This document shows, piece after piece, positions 29,111-39,847 of a DNA stretch of 64,000 bases. Positions within the stretch are counted from its first letter, which is position 1. The number at the start of each line of letters is the position of its first letter. This DNA comes from Stentor coeruleus. Taxonomy: Eukaryota > Ciliophora > Heterotrichea > Heterotrichida > Stentoridae. The position numbers and the translations under genes were made by a program. The stretch lies in assembly GCA_001970955.1 (NCBI GenBank), contig MPUH01000099.1:44821-108820 (forward strand), given 5' to 3'. Under the pieces are notes generated by a model. The model saw only the letters and a program-made list of their open reading frames with translations, was not told where the DNA came from and did no database searches.

Positions 29111-32100
29111 ATGGAATATCGTCGATCAGTTCAAATAGAGCCTTTCAACATTAAAACTATTGACTCTAACAGTCAGCTTATATTAAAAACTAAGCTAGAA
29201 AAAACCCTTAAGCAAATGGAAGTGCCAAATCCATTAGACTTGATTCATTCTAAAGAAATTGAAGAAATCTCGCTTAATGACAAGGTTATCAAAAACCATT
29301 TGAACGATAAAAAATACTTAGACTCAAAACTTCCTGTCATACATTTTGAAGAGTTGAAGCTTATATCCATCAAAATTGCACCTTCATCTTCTTATAACTC
29401 AGTTGCACCATCTGCTTTAGCAGCTTCTGCAAACTATATTTTGATAGGCAATACCAGTGGCCAAATACTTGTTTTTAACCAGGATGGTCAAGAAATCAGA
29501 ATTTTGAAGCCGAAAAAAGGTTTGGGACAAGTAACTTGTATGGATATTTCTTCAGACGAATGCTTTCTTATCGCTGGGTACCACTTTGGGCAGGTGTGTT
29601 TATGGGACCTAACCTCAGGCAAGTCGAAAAAAGTCTCCAAAGACCTACACAAATGCCCCATCCTCTCAATAAAATTCTGGAAAGGTCTCAAAGATTACAT
29701 AATTTCTGGAGACTTATCAGGCCGAGTACTCTTAGTAGAATTCCAAAAAAGTTTAGTCTCCATGTCTATCGCAAGCATAGAACTTTTCAAAGATGAAGTT
29801 GGGCCAGTTCTTAGTATTGAACCTTTAATCCCAGAACCTATGTGGCCTCATCCAACAGATACTCATCGTATAGTTGCAATAGCTGGTTTAAGACGTATAG
29901 CAATATTTACTTTGGAACCAGATATTCAAAAAATCCTTCTTATAGATAAACCACCTGGAGTATCTGATTCAGTATGTCCTTGCATAAGTTGGAAACTTGG
30001 TATGGCTCCTGATGATCCAATGCCTTTACATCATATACTTGCAGTGTCATGGGGACAAAGAATCGTACTTTATACTTTCAAATTTGCTGGGGCGGAAGGG
30101 GTTATCCAAAGTGGGTACCTTGAAAATGATACAGAAATTAAATCTATGCATTGGCTTAGTTATGAAATCCTGGTCGCTTTGAACCTCAGCAGGGAAATAA
30201 GAATTTTATCGTCAAGGGAGTTTAGTAATAAGCTTGGAGAATTTGGAAGACGGGCTGTACTTGAAGAGACATATGCAAATAGAGACCTAGCTTTGCAGTC
30301 ATATTTGAAGTCTGATAAAAAAGAAAACTACACTTATCATAATACATTAAAAGCTCAGAATAGAGTTATTTATCTACTTGGAAACAAAGAATTTCATAGA
30401 GGCCAATTGATGAATTGGAAAGAATGTCTTGATGAGCTCACAAAGAAAAATGAGTGGCTGGATGCTCTTGCTCTAGGCCTTAATCTATACCTTGGAAAAG
30501 GTAAAAAATTATATGGAGTTCCTCGAGACAAAGATGAGCTTCGATATAATCTATGCGACTATATTTTCAAATTTATTAAAGTCATTCTCATGCCCTGGAC
30601 ATTAAAAATCCCAGTGACGATCGAGTATTGTGTAGGAATTGAAGCTTTAGACTATTTCTTCGATACCATTTTTGATCAAATCTTTGATCAAACCTCATCC
30701 ACTAAAGACACCCAGTTACTCATAGAAAATCTCGAACCCTATATACTCCAAGGACTTATAACCTCTGTTCCCCCTAAAAATCTTAGCAAAATCATCGATT
30801 TTTATATGAATTCTAAGCAACATATGCAGCTTGAACGTATACTACTACATTTAGAACCTACATGTTTTGAACCTAAAACTATACTCCCAGCTTGCGAAAA
30901 TCATAACCTCCTTAATGCTTATATCTTTATAAACACCAATTCTACTATGCAAAGTTTTGTCAACCCATTGAAAAAAATGTACAAAACTCTTGTAAAACAA
31001 AAAGACCAAAGGGCTAAATTATACTTTAATTATAAACTTTTATGGTATTTTAGACTTTGTTTAAGAGGTGAAACTTTCCCATCAGGTAAAATTCTCCCTG
31101 AATTAGTCCATGAAGTAATAGGAAAAGTGGTTTCATGGCTATTAAAAAGAAAACATTTAGAGAATTTGCTAAATATGGACTCTAATGCTGCTTTTAATGT
31201 TGTGTGGCTTATTTTTGAAGAAGATATACCTAAAGAAGTTATGCTATCAGGCAAATATAAAGGTTATATGGATATTATTACTAAACTGGCTGAGATTTGT
31301 AAGCCGGGGAGTTTTTTGTTCCATCAATATCAATTATTTGTCCTCAAGACATCAAATTTGTCACATATCACTTTGATGAAGGATATTTATATAGAAAACG
31401 CGAAATATGTGCTGAAATTCAACAGACCAGGATCTTTTGAAACAGTTCTTGGGGGAAATATTGACGAATATATCAACAACTACGTTAAACTTAACGACAA
31501 AAACCAGCTGCTTGGGGATTTCACCTATGAAGAAAAAGCTGTGATGCTACTAAGACTCCTTAAAAAGCACTCTTTAGATGACCATGAAGTAGAAGAACTA
31601 TATAAATTCGCTGAAGAAACTGCTTATACAGAAGTTCTTATCTATTTACTTGAGCTCAAAAAGGAATTCTCTAAATGCGTCAAATGCTTTATAACCTGCA
31701 ACAGCGAAGAAGTTAGCAAAAAAGTGTTTGCCTGGCTTAATCAAATCTTTAAAAGTATCTCAGAATACGAACGTAACAATTTAACTAATGATCTAATGAT
31801 TCATTTAAATAAACTTGTAGAAATTGACTCAGACCAAACTTCAAAACTTGTCACTGACTGGTATCAAAATAAACATTTAGAAATAGTCAGAAAGCTAAAT
31901 AATGCTCCTAAACTACAAATGAAATACCTTGGCGAATTAATTAAAGACAATATTGATGAGGATTTGATATTCAAATATGTTGTATTATTATGTCAGCATG
32001 ATCCTAGTAAAGTTTTACCTTTTCTAGAAAGCCGTGAGGATTATAATTTTGATAAATGTTTACAAGAATGCACAACGCATCAAGTTATTGAAGGAGCAGC

Positions 32101-32800
32101 ATTTCTTCATGAGAAAATGGGGAATATAAAAGATGCGTTAGATCTTATGATAAATAGAGCTCAAAAAAACAAAACTGACTATTTGAATAAAATAAACGCT
32201 TTTGAGCTTATTGAAGCTATAGAAAAAGATATTAAAGAATGTATAAAACTATGTGCGAGGAATACAAGCAGACTGGATCTAACTGAAATTGATGAGTATC
32301 TTTTTGCTGTGCTTGAATTTGTTTTAGACATATATCGTGAGTTTAACCATTTATTTGCCACAAACCCTAGTATAGAGAATGTTATACATATATGCATAAA
32401 AGAGCTTCTTGAAGAGATGATGAATCATATAGATTTTAAAAAAATTATCACTTATATTATAGATCGTTTTGAACATATACCTTTTAAGCATATAAAAGAG
32501 AATATTTTTCAGATATTGTCTCAGCATTCATATCAAAAAAGCATTGTTCGAAGAGCTATTAATTTATTGACTAATGATGTTAAAAGCATGACTAGAACAC
32601 TATATAATATAAGAAGCAAAGGGGTAAATGCTGAAGAAATTTGTAGGAAATGCTCATTGACTATGCACTCTGAGAAAAAAGAAAGGTGCATAATTTTCAT
32701 ATGTGGTCATGGGTACCATTTGAAATGTGTTAAACAAGGTCAATGCTACCTTTGCTCTATGATGACAAAGAAAGGTATAGGGCTTTTGGGTAATAATTAA
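29111..32800 (+). CDS. VPS8: CORVET subunit VPS8
   Basis: 1,229 aa. VPS8 is a subunit of the CORVET tether, which acts with Rab5 in early endosome fusion. In ciliates CORVET-type subunits are expanded and tied to food vacuoles and secretory organelles. The N-terminal ~400 residues form WD40-like blades (LIGNTSGQILVFNQDGQEIR, AGYHFGQVCLWDLTSGKSKK, SGDLSGRVLLVEF). A long alpha-solenoid follows, and the C-terminus carries a RING/H2-type finger (CRKCSLTM..CIIFICGHGYHLKC..CYLC, ~1190-1222). Blade content and the terminal finger favour VPS8 over VPS41 or VPS11. One intact frame, no intron. Confidence 0.88.
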   Translation: MEYRRSVQIEPFNIKTIDSNSQLILKTKLEKTLKQMEVPNPLDLIHSKEIEEISLNDKVIKNHLNDKKYLDSKLPVIHFEELKLISIKIAPSSSYNSVAPSALAASANYILIGNTSGQILVFNQDGQEIRILKPKKGLGQVTCMDISSDECFLIAGYHFGQVCLWDLTSGKSKKVSKDLHKCPILSIKFWKGLKDYIISGDLSGRVLLVEFQKSLVSMSIASIELFKDEVGPVLSIEPLIPEPMWPHPTDTHRIVAIAGLRRIAIFTLEPDIQKILLIDKPPGVSDSVCPCISWKLGMAPDDPMPLHHILAVSWGQRIVLYTFKFAGAEGVIQSGYLENDTEIKSMHWLSYEILVALNLSREIRILSSREFSNKLGEFGRRAVLEETYANRDLALQSYLKSDKKENYTYHNTLKAQNRVIYLLGNKEFHRGQLMNWKECLDELTKKNEWLDALALGLNLYLGKGKKLYGVPRDKDELRYNLCDYIFKFIKVILMPWTLKIPVTIEYCVGIEALDYFFDTIFDQIFDQTSSTKDTQLLIENLEPYILQGLITSVPPKNLSKIIDFYMNSKQHMQLERILLHLEPTCFEPKTILPACENHNLLNAYIFINTNSTMQSFVNPLKKMYKTLVKQKDQRAKLYFNYKLLWYFRLCLRGETFPSGKILPELVHEVIGKVVSWLLKRKHLENLLNMDSNAAFNVVWLIFEEDIPKEVMLSGKYKGYMDIITKLAEICKPGSFLFHQYQLFVLKTSNLSHITLMKDIYIENAKYVLKFNRPGSFETVLGGNIDEYINNYVKLNDKNQLLGDFTYEEKAVMLLRLLKKHSLDDHEVEELYKFAEETAYTEVLIYLLELKKEFSKCVKCFITCNSEEVSKKVFAWLNQIFKSISEYERNNLTNDLMIHLNKLVEIDSDQTSKLVTDWYQNKHLEIVRKLNNAPKLQMKYLGELIKDNIDEDLIFKYVVLLCQHDPSKVLPFLESREDYNFDKCLQECTTHQVIEGAAFLHEKMGNIKDALDLMINRAQKNKTDYLNKINAFELIEAIEKDIKECIKLCARNTSRLDLTEIDEYLFAVLEFVLDIYREFNHLFATNPSIENVIHICIKELLEEMMNHIDFKKIITYIIDRFEHIPFKHIKENIFQILSQHSYQKSIVRRAINLLTNDVKSMTRTLYNIRSKGVNAEEICRKCSLTMHSEKKERCIIFICGHGYHLKCVKQGQCYLCSMMTKKGIGLLGNN

Positions 32801-33345
32801 CATCTTTTAATAGAGTTTAGAAATGAAATAAATTTGGAGCAAGGATTATTGGAAATCTATCAAAAGTCATACTATTCATTTTGGTATTGCTATTTCTTCA
32901 CTGGGAATAATACAAAATTTTTTGCTTTCGGAGGATGTCGAAACATGAAGACTGGCTTAAGCATAAGGGAATATCCTTTTTTTCACAGATACAGAAAGTG
33001 TATAAGTCTTTCATGAAATGGGATGACTTTGGCTTGATTTTTCAATAAGCGAGGCTTGCTTGATTCTCTATGGTTTTTCTTAGGATTTAGAAACTCCAAC
33101 ATTTATGTTAACTTATTTACTTATAGAAAATATAATAAATCATATGAAATATATGAATTGCTTATTTATAAATATAAAATATATATTTATTACAAATTTT
33201 ATGAAGTATTTTGAGCATTCTAATCTTATCTATGGAGTTTAATGATTTTGAGGACTCGATGTGCAAGGATGATAGATGAACTAGACTATAAACTAAGTCT
33301 ATTAGTTCATTATTACTTGCATATTTATTACAAACTTTTTAATAA
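32801..33345. other. Intergenic region with possible old coding fragments
   Basis: About 545 bp. Between 32840 and 33050 the sequence is less AT-rich than usual and contains short open stretches in two frames. The rest is AT-rich. No intact gene is evident. Confidence 0.4.
32935..33048 (+). other. Short ORF, 37 aa, possible gene fragment
   Basis: From an ATG it reads MSKHEDWLKHKGISFFSQIQ and then KVYKSFMKWDDFGLIFQ before TAA. The residue mix is that of real protein, unlike the Ile/Lys/Tyr strings of random AT-rich DNA. It has no family match and no upstream extension beyond a stop at 32908. It could be a tiny gene or a relic. Confidence 0.25.
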
Positions 33346-34524
33346 ATGTCATCATCATCAGAGCACAACTATCTAAGTTCCAGCAGTTCATACAATGATT
33401 CATTCAATGAAGAGACAATATGTCAATATTGCGGAGATAGTCTATCTAATAACCAGCTTCAATATCATCTAGATACATGCATTCGCTACCGAGAAGTATC
33501 AAACCGTGGCAACTCTGTCAGATCTAGGCTTTTCTCAGCCCTTAGAGACTCATTAACCTTATACCGACCATGGCAGGATGATCAACAAAGCGAAAGCTGG
33601 AGCTACTCAAGTCCAGAATCTTCATATGAATCATTACCTTCAACTCCAGAATTCAGTATTCAAGCACAACCTTTAAAAGTCTCAACAGCAACTTGTCCTG
33701 TGTGCTTTGATTGCTTTAATTCAGAAGAACTCCAACCTTTAATCCTACCTAAATGTGGACACACAGTATGCAAAAAGTGCCTGAATCATATAATCAGATC
33801 ATCAGCCCTTGTAAAATGCCCGGTTTGTAGAAAAATAAACCCAACTGACTTGACGAAAATCCCTGTGAATTGCGCCTTACTAGACTATTCTGATGTTAAT
33901 GAAGCCACACAAGTTTGCAGCAAACACAAACTGGAAATTGTTGGGTATTGTATTGAAGACTCAGAAGTCCTATGTGGAGCATGTGTCATGGAGCATCAAG
34001 GCCATGAGTGCTATACTCTTGACGATCTTAAAGTAAAAGAAATCGCTGAGAATAACAAAAAAGGACTGGACAGCGAAGAAGATCAGCTTGGAAAACTAAA
34101 AGAAACTTGGCTTAAATCACAGGGTGAGCTGGAAAGCCTTGAGAAGCAAATCCATAGTTTAGCTGAATTACATATACAACAGTTTATTATTACTGAAAAA
34201 AAAATATGTGATGGAATCAAAGACGGGAAAAAATCCTGTCTTGCTGAACTGCAGCAGATATGTTTGTCTGAAGAAATTAGGGATATAGAAAATGTGATTA
34301 CGTTTAAATTGAATTGTATACAAGAGGAAATAGTTAAAGTAAGGGCAAAAAAGGAGAAGTTTGATGAATTGAGTGTTTATGATAAACTATCTAGGCCAAA
34401 GGTTTTGTATAAGGAGGATGAGAAGAAAGTACCATCTCTCGGACCTTTGTATAAGATTGTGTTGAAATTGCAGCCAAGTCCAGATTATAAGAAATCTATT
34501 AAGAAGCACCATCTTTTGTTTTAG
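33346..34524 (+). CDS. TRIM-like RING/B-box/coiled-coil protein
   Basis: 392 aa. In order: a C2HC finger (CQYCGDSLSNNQLQYHLDTC, residues ~26-45), a Ser-rich linker, a RING (CPVCFDCF..PKCGHTVCKKCLNHI..CPVCRK, ~117-163), a B-box (CSKHKLEIVGYCIEDSEVLC..HQGHEC, ~184-220), then coiled coil (~230-345). This is the tripartite motif order, which marks RING-type E3 ubiquitin ligases. There is no recognisable C-terminal substrate domain; the last 40 residues are short and basic. Its N-terminal finger resembles those that bind ubiquitin, but this is not certain. Confidence 0.88.
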   Translation: MSSSSEHNYLSSSSSYNDSFNEETICQYCGDSLSNNQLQYHLDTCIRYREVSNRGNSVRSRLFSALRDSLTLYRPWQDDQQSESWSYSSPESSYESLPSTPEFSIQAQPLKVSTATCPVCFDCFNSEELQPLILPKCGHTVCKKCLNHIIRSSALVKCPVCRKINPTDLTKIPVNCALLDYSDVNEATQVCSKHKLEIVGYCIEDSEVLCGACVMEHQGHECYTLDDLKVKEIAENNKKGLDSEEDQLGKLKETWLKSQGELESLEKQIHSLAELHIQQFIITEKKICDGIKDGKKSCLAELQQICLSEEIRDIENVITFKLNCIQEEIVKVRAKKEKFDELSVYDKLSRPKVLYKEDEKKVPSLGPLYKIVLKLQPSPDYKKSIKKHHLLF

Positions 34525-34776
34525 ACTTGGATTTATTAGTGTTAATAAATGATTGTATTTTATAACAGGAATCATTTTGTGCATAAATTATCTTTAGGAA
34601 TAATATGATTTCTTATATAGTTTAAAATCAGAGAAAAATAGCTTACTTTTACATAAAATATATTATACTTACAATCATATTATTTTAATAATCATATTCC
34701 ACTAATAATTTACTCATAATTATATCATAAATTACCCAACATCTAATGAAGGTTAAAAATTTTCTAGCTAATAATC

Positions 34777-37035
34777 ATGGAAGAAGAAAAAGAAGACTCA
34801 ATAGGAGGGAACGTAATAGTGCTATGCCGTTTCCGTCCACTAAACGAACGTGAAGCAATATCAGGTGAACTGATAAACATAAACATCTCCGACGACAACA
34901 AAAACATCTCTCTTCATTCCTCAACAGAGTCAGGTGAACCACTAAAGTTCTGTTTCGATTACGTCTTTCCTACAACCTCAAAACAAAATTTAGTATACGA
35001 AAAATCAGCAAAACCTATAGTTGAAGCTGTAATGCAAGGATTCAATGGCACAGTATTTGCATATGGGCAAACATCTTCAGGCAAAACATACACAATGACA
35101 GGTCCAGATTTAGAAGACCCAATTTCTATGGGGGTGATTCCTAGAATGGTATCAACAGTCTTTGATATGATTTCAAATTCAGACCCATATATAGAATATG
35201 CCGTCAAAGTCTCATATGCGGAGATATATTTAGAAAAAATCAAAGATTTGTTAGACATATCGAAAACTAATCTGAAAGTTCATGAAGACAAGACCCGAGG
35301 GGTGTTTATAGCTGAACTCACTGAAAGGTATGTAGCAACAGAGACAGATGTATATGAAATTATGAAATTTGGTTTGGATAATAGAAATGTTGGTTCGACC
35401 AATATGAATTCTCAGTCTTCAAGGTCACATTCTATATTCATTATAACGATAACTCAGACTAATAACCGAGATTATATAGCCAAAACTGGTAAATTATATC
35501 TTGTCGACTTGGCTGGGTCAGAAAAAGTTGGTAAGACTGGAGCAACTGGTAAAAGACTTGATGAAGCTAAAAATATCAATAAATCTTTAACAATGCTTGG
35601 ACTTGTCATTTATTCTTTAACAGATGGCAAGTCTACACATATACCTTATAGAGACTCAAAACTTACTAGAGTACTTCAAGACTCTTTAGGAGGAAATTCT
35701 AAAACAGCACTTATTGTAACATGCTCACCAGCATTATATAATGAAGCTGAGACTATTAGCACTTTAAGATTTGGTATGAGGGCTAAAGCTATTAAAAATA
35801 CACCAAAAATCAATAGAGAGTATACTGTTGCTGAATTAAAACTTATGCTAGCAAAACTTAGAGAAGAAATGGCTAAGAAAGATAGAAGGATTAAAATGTT
35901 GGAGGATCAGGTAAAAGCTTTAGGGGGAAAAGTCCCTGATGTGATGATTAAAGAGGTGAAGTTTGATGATGAGAGAGAAATTGAACATGAGCCTAATAAA
36001 AATGATGATTATGAAGAGATTATTGCTGAACTTGAAGATGTGCGGACAAAACTAGCTGAAGAAGTTAGAATTTCGAATAAAAGGGAAACAGAAATTAAGG
36101 AGCGGATTGAGGATCTGACTATTTGCAACGCGAAAATAGTACAGTTGAACCAGGAAATCAAATTCCTCAAAGAAAAAATGCCAGAAAACGACTTTAGTAT
36201 ACAAGAAAGGGAAAATTTACTAGAAAGGCTTTTGGTAACAAAAGAGGCTCTTGAAGCTGATCGTTTTTCACTAAACCAAAAAATCATCGATCTTGAAAAG
36301 AAACTTGGGGAAAAAGATGCTGAAATACTTGAATTATCAAACAAAGGGCCTTCAGGACAGTCTCGGAACTCTATTAACAACTTTAAAGACCTTCTGAAAT
36401 CTGAAAGGGAAATCAACTCAGGCTATCAAAAAGAAATCCAGCAGCTTAGGCAAAATGTCTCTGATTTGCTTAACAAAAGGTGCCCTGATGCTAAAATCAA
36501 TGAAATTTTACGAGATGATATTTCAAGGAAAGAACGTGATAAATGGATGGAAGAAAGGAAAAAAATTATTCTTGATTTGCAAAACAGAATTGATAGAGTT
36601 ACTGAATTAGAAGTAGCTTTAGATGATGCTAAAGATAGTTACAAGACTTTAGAATCTTATATGAGTGAAGGAGAAAGGTCATTGAAGAAAAAAACTGATA
36701 CCCTTGAAAGAAATTTGGAACAATTAACCTTGATGTATCATCAACTTGTTAGTCAAAAATCTCAACTTGGGGTTGATAAGCAGTTGGCTGATAAGAGATT
36801 GCATAGGATTATGGATAAGAATAAATCGTTAGACGAAGAAAATGCACGGTTAAATAGTTTGTATGAGCAAGCTGAGGCTAAAATTGCCCAGATGAACAAC
36901 AAAGAGAGTTTCCATGATAAAAATCCTAGAGCGTCGATTGGGGTTTTGAATATTAAAAAAACTATTAGAGGAGGAAATCCTTCGTCAAAAAGACCATCTA
37001 TTACCCATAGTAAGAGTCCTTTTAGTGAGGACTAA
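34777..37035 (+). CDS. Kinesin-1-like plus-end motor
   Basis: 752 aa. Motor domain residues ~12-345 with CRFRPLNERE, P-loop GQTSSGKT (97-104), NSQSSRSHSIF, LVDLAGSEKVGKTGA, NINKSLTMLG and HIPYRDSKLTRVLQDSLGGNS. The sequence is closest to conventional kinesin heavy chain (KIF5/KIN-1). A neck and a long coiled-coil stalk run to ~720, with a basic Ser-rich tail (RASIGVLNIKKTIRGGNPSS). It is shorter than animal heavy chains (about 960), and the tail lacks an obvious IAK autoinhibition motif. Likely an anterograde cargo motor along cortical microtubules. No intron. Confidence 0.94.
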   Translation: MEEEKEDSIGGNVIVLCRFRPLNEREAISGELININISDDNKNISLHSSTESGEPLKFCFDYVFPTTSKQNLVYEKSAKPIVEAVMQGFNGTVFAYGQTSSGKTYTMTGPDLEDPISMGVIPRMVSTVFDMISNSDPYIEYAVKVSYAEIYLEKIKDLLDISKTNLKVHEDKTRGVFIAELTERYVATETDVYEIMKFGLDNRNVGSTNMNSQSSRSHSIFIITITQTNNRDYIAKTGKLYLVDLAGSEKVGKTGATGKRLDEAKNINKSLTMLGLVIYSLTDGKSTHIPYRDSKLTRVLQDSLGGNSKTALIVTCSPALYNEAETISTLRFGMRAKAIKNTPKINREYTVAELKLMLAKLREEMAKKDRRIKMLEDQVKALGGKVPDVMIKEVKFDDEREIEHEPNKNDDYEEIIAELEDVRTKLAEEVRISNKRETEIKERIEDLTICNAKIVQLNQEIKFLKEKMPENDFSIQERENLLERLLVTKEALEADRFSLNQKIIDLEKKLGEKDAEILELSNKGPSGQSRNSINNFKDLLKSEREINSGYQKEIQQLRQNVSDLLNKRCPDAKINEILRDDISRKERDKWMEERKKIILDLQNRIDRVTELEVALDDAKDSYKTLESYMSEGERSLKKKTDTLERNLEQLTLMYHQLVSQKSQLGVDKQLADKRLHRIMDKNKSLDEENARLNSLYEQAEAKIAQMNNKESFHDKNPRASIGVLNIKKTIRGGNPSSKRPSITHSKSPFSED

Positions 37036-37910
37036 GCGTTAATTAATAATTTATGAGTAAGGATTAAAAGTAGATGGTTTAGGAACTTTTTAAGAGTTTT
37101 TAAATAGAAGAAAGATTGAGATAAAGATGAATAGAATATTTAAAAAAAAAATAAGATGGAAGGTGTGAATTGATTAATGGTATTTTTTTATGATGTTTTA
37201 AGAACTTTTTTAATATATTATTTGATTGGCAATTTATGATATGAGATTAAATGGAAAGATTTAATAATTTAGATTGATTTAGTAAAGAACTAGTGTAATT
37301 TTTATTTAACTATGTGTATGTTATATTTGAAAGAATGCATTAGAATTGAGTTTATGTAAAAATATAATAGTTGTTTTTAATTTTTATATTGGAAGTAAAA
37401 TTCTTGTTTTAATTGATAGCATAATAGGCTTAGTTTTAAATTGTGATATTAGCATTAATTCTGATTGTTTATTATATGATTATATCTAAATTTAATATAA
37501 ACTTCACAATTAGAAAATTATATATTTCAAAGCATAAAAAAAAACGCTCTAAATAAAACTCATGGATATTTTAATCTCATTTTCAAAATATCCACAGTAT
37601 TTACTCCAAACAAATACAAATCCACCAAATCAAATCTTAAATCCTTCATTTTCTCTCAATGTACAGACCAAATATTTAAGCTGTTACTCATTTTATCTGA
37701 ATTCTCACACTTTATACACATCATTCTGCCTTCTCCATAAATTGAAAACTCTTATCCCTTAAATACTTAAAGTGTATAATTTTAAAGAAACTTTCATAAA
37801 GAAAATCTGCATTTCTTATTATCTTCACTGTATCATCTTCTTATAGAATATTCCCTCTTTCTGATGCTTATAAAACTTCACCATATACACCAAGAATTTT
37901 TCTGGTTGTA
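37036..37910. other. Intergenic region, no gene seen
   Basis: The first ~400 bp are strongly G-rich and C-poor (37081-37140 has 12 G and 1 C by hand count); the last ~350 bp are C-rich. This is the usual 3'-flank then 5'-flank pattern. The ORF at 37562-37762 falls in the C-rich part and is not believable. Confidence 0.55.
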
Positions 37911-38339
37911 ATGTATAAAATTCAGCATGCACTCTTGACATGTCTTATAACGTTTGCTTCCCTTATAAAACAAGCAGAATCGCAGTTCTTAGGGATAAAA
38001 TCAACCTTTCAAAGTAATAAAACAAGCAATTCTGAAGATAGTGATGACAAGTTTTTCGAAACTCTTCGTCAATGGGGAATTAAGCCTTGGTACTTGATTG
38101 TAGGCTTTATTGTCTTTGTTGCTTTTGATATTTTAGTTTGCTGGGCATTTGTAAAATGCTCTAGGTACTTTAAAATAAATAAAAACCAAGTTAGTGATGA
38201 TTTTGAGTCAGATGTGAGCTCGAATTCTGAAGTAACTATTAGTAGTGAAGAATATTCAGATATTACAGAGGAGCAAGAAGGAGCTTTGAAATATCCTCCT
38301 TTTTTAAGGAGTTGTCCAACTTTCCTTATGCATAAGTGA
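37911..38339 (+). CDS. Small type I membrane protein
   Basis: 142 aa, not recognised. The N-terminus MYKIQHALLTCLITFASLIK is a good signal peptide with cleavage likely after AES. A short extracellular or luminal part follows (~25-60), then a TM helix (YLIVGFIVFVAFDILVCWAF, ~64-83). The ~60-residue cytoplasmic tail is acidic and Ser-rich (DDFESDVSSNSEVTISSEEYSD) with many casein-kinase-type sites. It is the one clear gene here that ends with TGA. Function unknown. Confidence 0.72.
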   Translation: MYKIQHALLTCLITFASLIKQAESQFLGIKSTFQSNKTSNSEDSDDKFFETLRQWGIKPWYLIVGFIVFVAFDILVCWAFVKCSRYFKINKNQVSDDFESDVSSNSEVTISSEEYSDITEEQEGALKYPPFLRSCPTFLMHK

Positions 38340-39404
38340 ATAGAAACTTAAATTAGATAATATTTGAAAATTTTCATGAAATTGTCTTGGCTGAGAGAAA
38401 TAGATTAACAGTAATTTAGATGTAATTTAAATTAATTCGGCTGATAAATGAAGCTTAGCATTTTTAGAGGGATAAGTAATGAAGTGACATTGTAGGATGA
38501 TGATTGAAAATATATAAGATGGATGTTTGAAAATTATGTGGAGGATATAAATTGATGTTATGATAATTGTGTGGATTTGGATATATAAAATGATATTTTT
38601 GATAAGAGAAAAACGATTCTTTTTTTTAGGTGAGAATAGATAATTTTTAAGATTTATATGAATGATAAAAATATTTTATGTGATTGAATATAGATAATAT
38701 GCCAGACTTCTTTGATTGAGGTTCTTTTAGTGGCCTTTCAAATAAAAAATAACTCTTGCATTCTAATCAATTGCATTTCAAGCTAATAATGCTGATAAAA
38801 ACCTTAAATTAAAACAAAAGGTAATAGTATTAAAATTTCGATTCTAATATATAATACTCTTATGCTATAATGCAAGATTCACTCTCAAGATTTATCTATA
38901 AAATTATGCTACCTGCTGTATTGCATAATTTTCAAAGAATAATAGCTTTAGTCTTCAGTGAAATCCAATCTCCTTATTAAAACGTTCATTACTCAATAAA
39001 ACCCTTATTCTTAAGCCACATCTCTTTCTAATTTCTGCACATTTTCCATACCTCTGACTCAATTTTTTTTCCTATATCCATACTTAAAAAAAAATCTAAA
39101 ATTCTTTTTGTCAATATCACACTCCAAAATTTTCTTATGCATCCAATACTCCTTTTCATATAAAATACTTTATTAAATTCTCATATAACATATCAATCCT
39201 TATCATATCCTTCCTAGATAATTAATATGCAAGCAAAAATCTAAAAATATCCAATTTACATCATAATAATCACAATTCTATCTTTTAAATCTCACATCAG
39301 GCATTCCTGTTAATGCCAATGAGTTTCTTACATCTTCAAATTCATCATCAAACATAGATTCCCAAGTTCATAAAGTTATTATGGCGATAATATCTGCTAT
39401 AAAT
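38340..39404. other. Intergenic region, no gene seen
   Basis: About 1 kb. 38340-38700 is G-rich 3' flank; 38750-39380 is C-rich, G-poor 5' flank. No RNA gene or ORF above noise. It ends in TATAAAT. Confidence 0.5.
39398..39404 (+). promoter_or_regulatory. TATAAAT abutting a start codon
   Basis: The same heptamer as before the phosphatase gene at 24168. Here it argues for the second in-frame ATG (39405) of the MIC10-like gene. Confidence 0.35.
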
Positions 39405-39629
39405 ATGAGTGAAAATAGTTACTATAGGAGCTGTCTTAATGCTTTCGCAACCAAAAGTGTCATTGGAGCTGGGGCAGGCATTGCAACATCATTGTTTTTC
39501 AAGTCTAACAAGAGATTTTTCATAATATTCATCTGCGCTGGCATAGGTGGAGGCCTAGCAAGCTACGAGTGCGAAAGTCTCTACAAAAGACTAGCCCCAT
39601 CTCATCAAGAAAATGCAAATAAGATTTAA
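39405..39629 (+). CDS. MIC10-like inner mitochondrial membrane protein (MICOS)
   Basis: 74 aa from the ATG at 39405; an in-frame ATG at 39381 would add eight residues. Two short hydrophobic segments each carry a Gly-rich motif (SVIGAGAGIATSLFF and FIICAGIGGGLASYECE) separated by a basic loop (KSNKRF). This is the Mic10 hairpin that bends cristae membranes. The ASYECE end recalls the family's conserved second-helix end, and YYRSCLNA resembles the N-terminal entry. Size is right (about 75-100). The family is short and divergent, so the call is probable, not certain. The next gene starts 218 bp on. Confidence 0.62.
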   Translation: MSENSYYRSCLNAFATKSVIGAGAGIATSLFFKSNKRFFIIFICAGIGGGLASYECESLYKRLAPSHQENANKI

Positions 39630-39842
39630 CTAAATCTCAGCTAAAACTCAAAACTTCTTCTATCTCATATCTCTATATCCCTAAACTAAATTATACTATA
39701 ATCTTAATACATTCTAATAAAGTCGTCATTATAACCATATGCATCAAATTATCTTCTCAAAAACCCTAAGTCTAAAGGTAAAATAGTATTTCCACAAACA
39801 GTGAATGTACTCCTAATACATCTAAATTAATCTAATGGTGAT

Positions 39843-39847
39843 TATAA
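39843..39847 (+). promoter_or_regulatory. TATAA abutting the HECT gene start codon
   Basis: The sequence TTATAA immediately precedes the ATG of the giant HECT gene. Confidence 0.35.

Noticed and set aside
37562-37762. 66-aa ORF on the plus strand
   Set aside because: It lies in C-rich promoter-type DNA, the residues are mostly Ser, Leu, Tyr, Asn and Pro with hardly any charged residues, and there is no motif. Typical chance ORF of a 5' flank.
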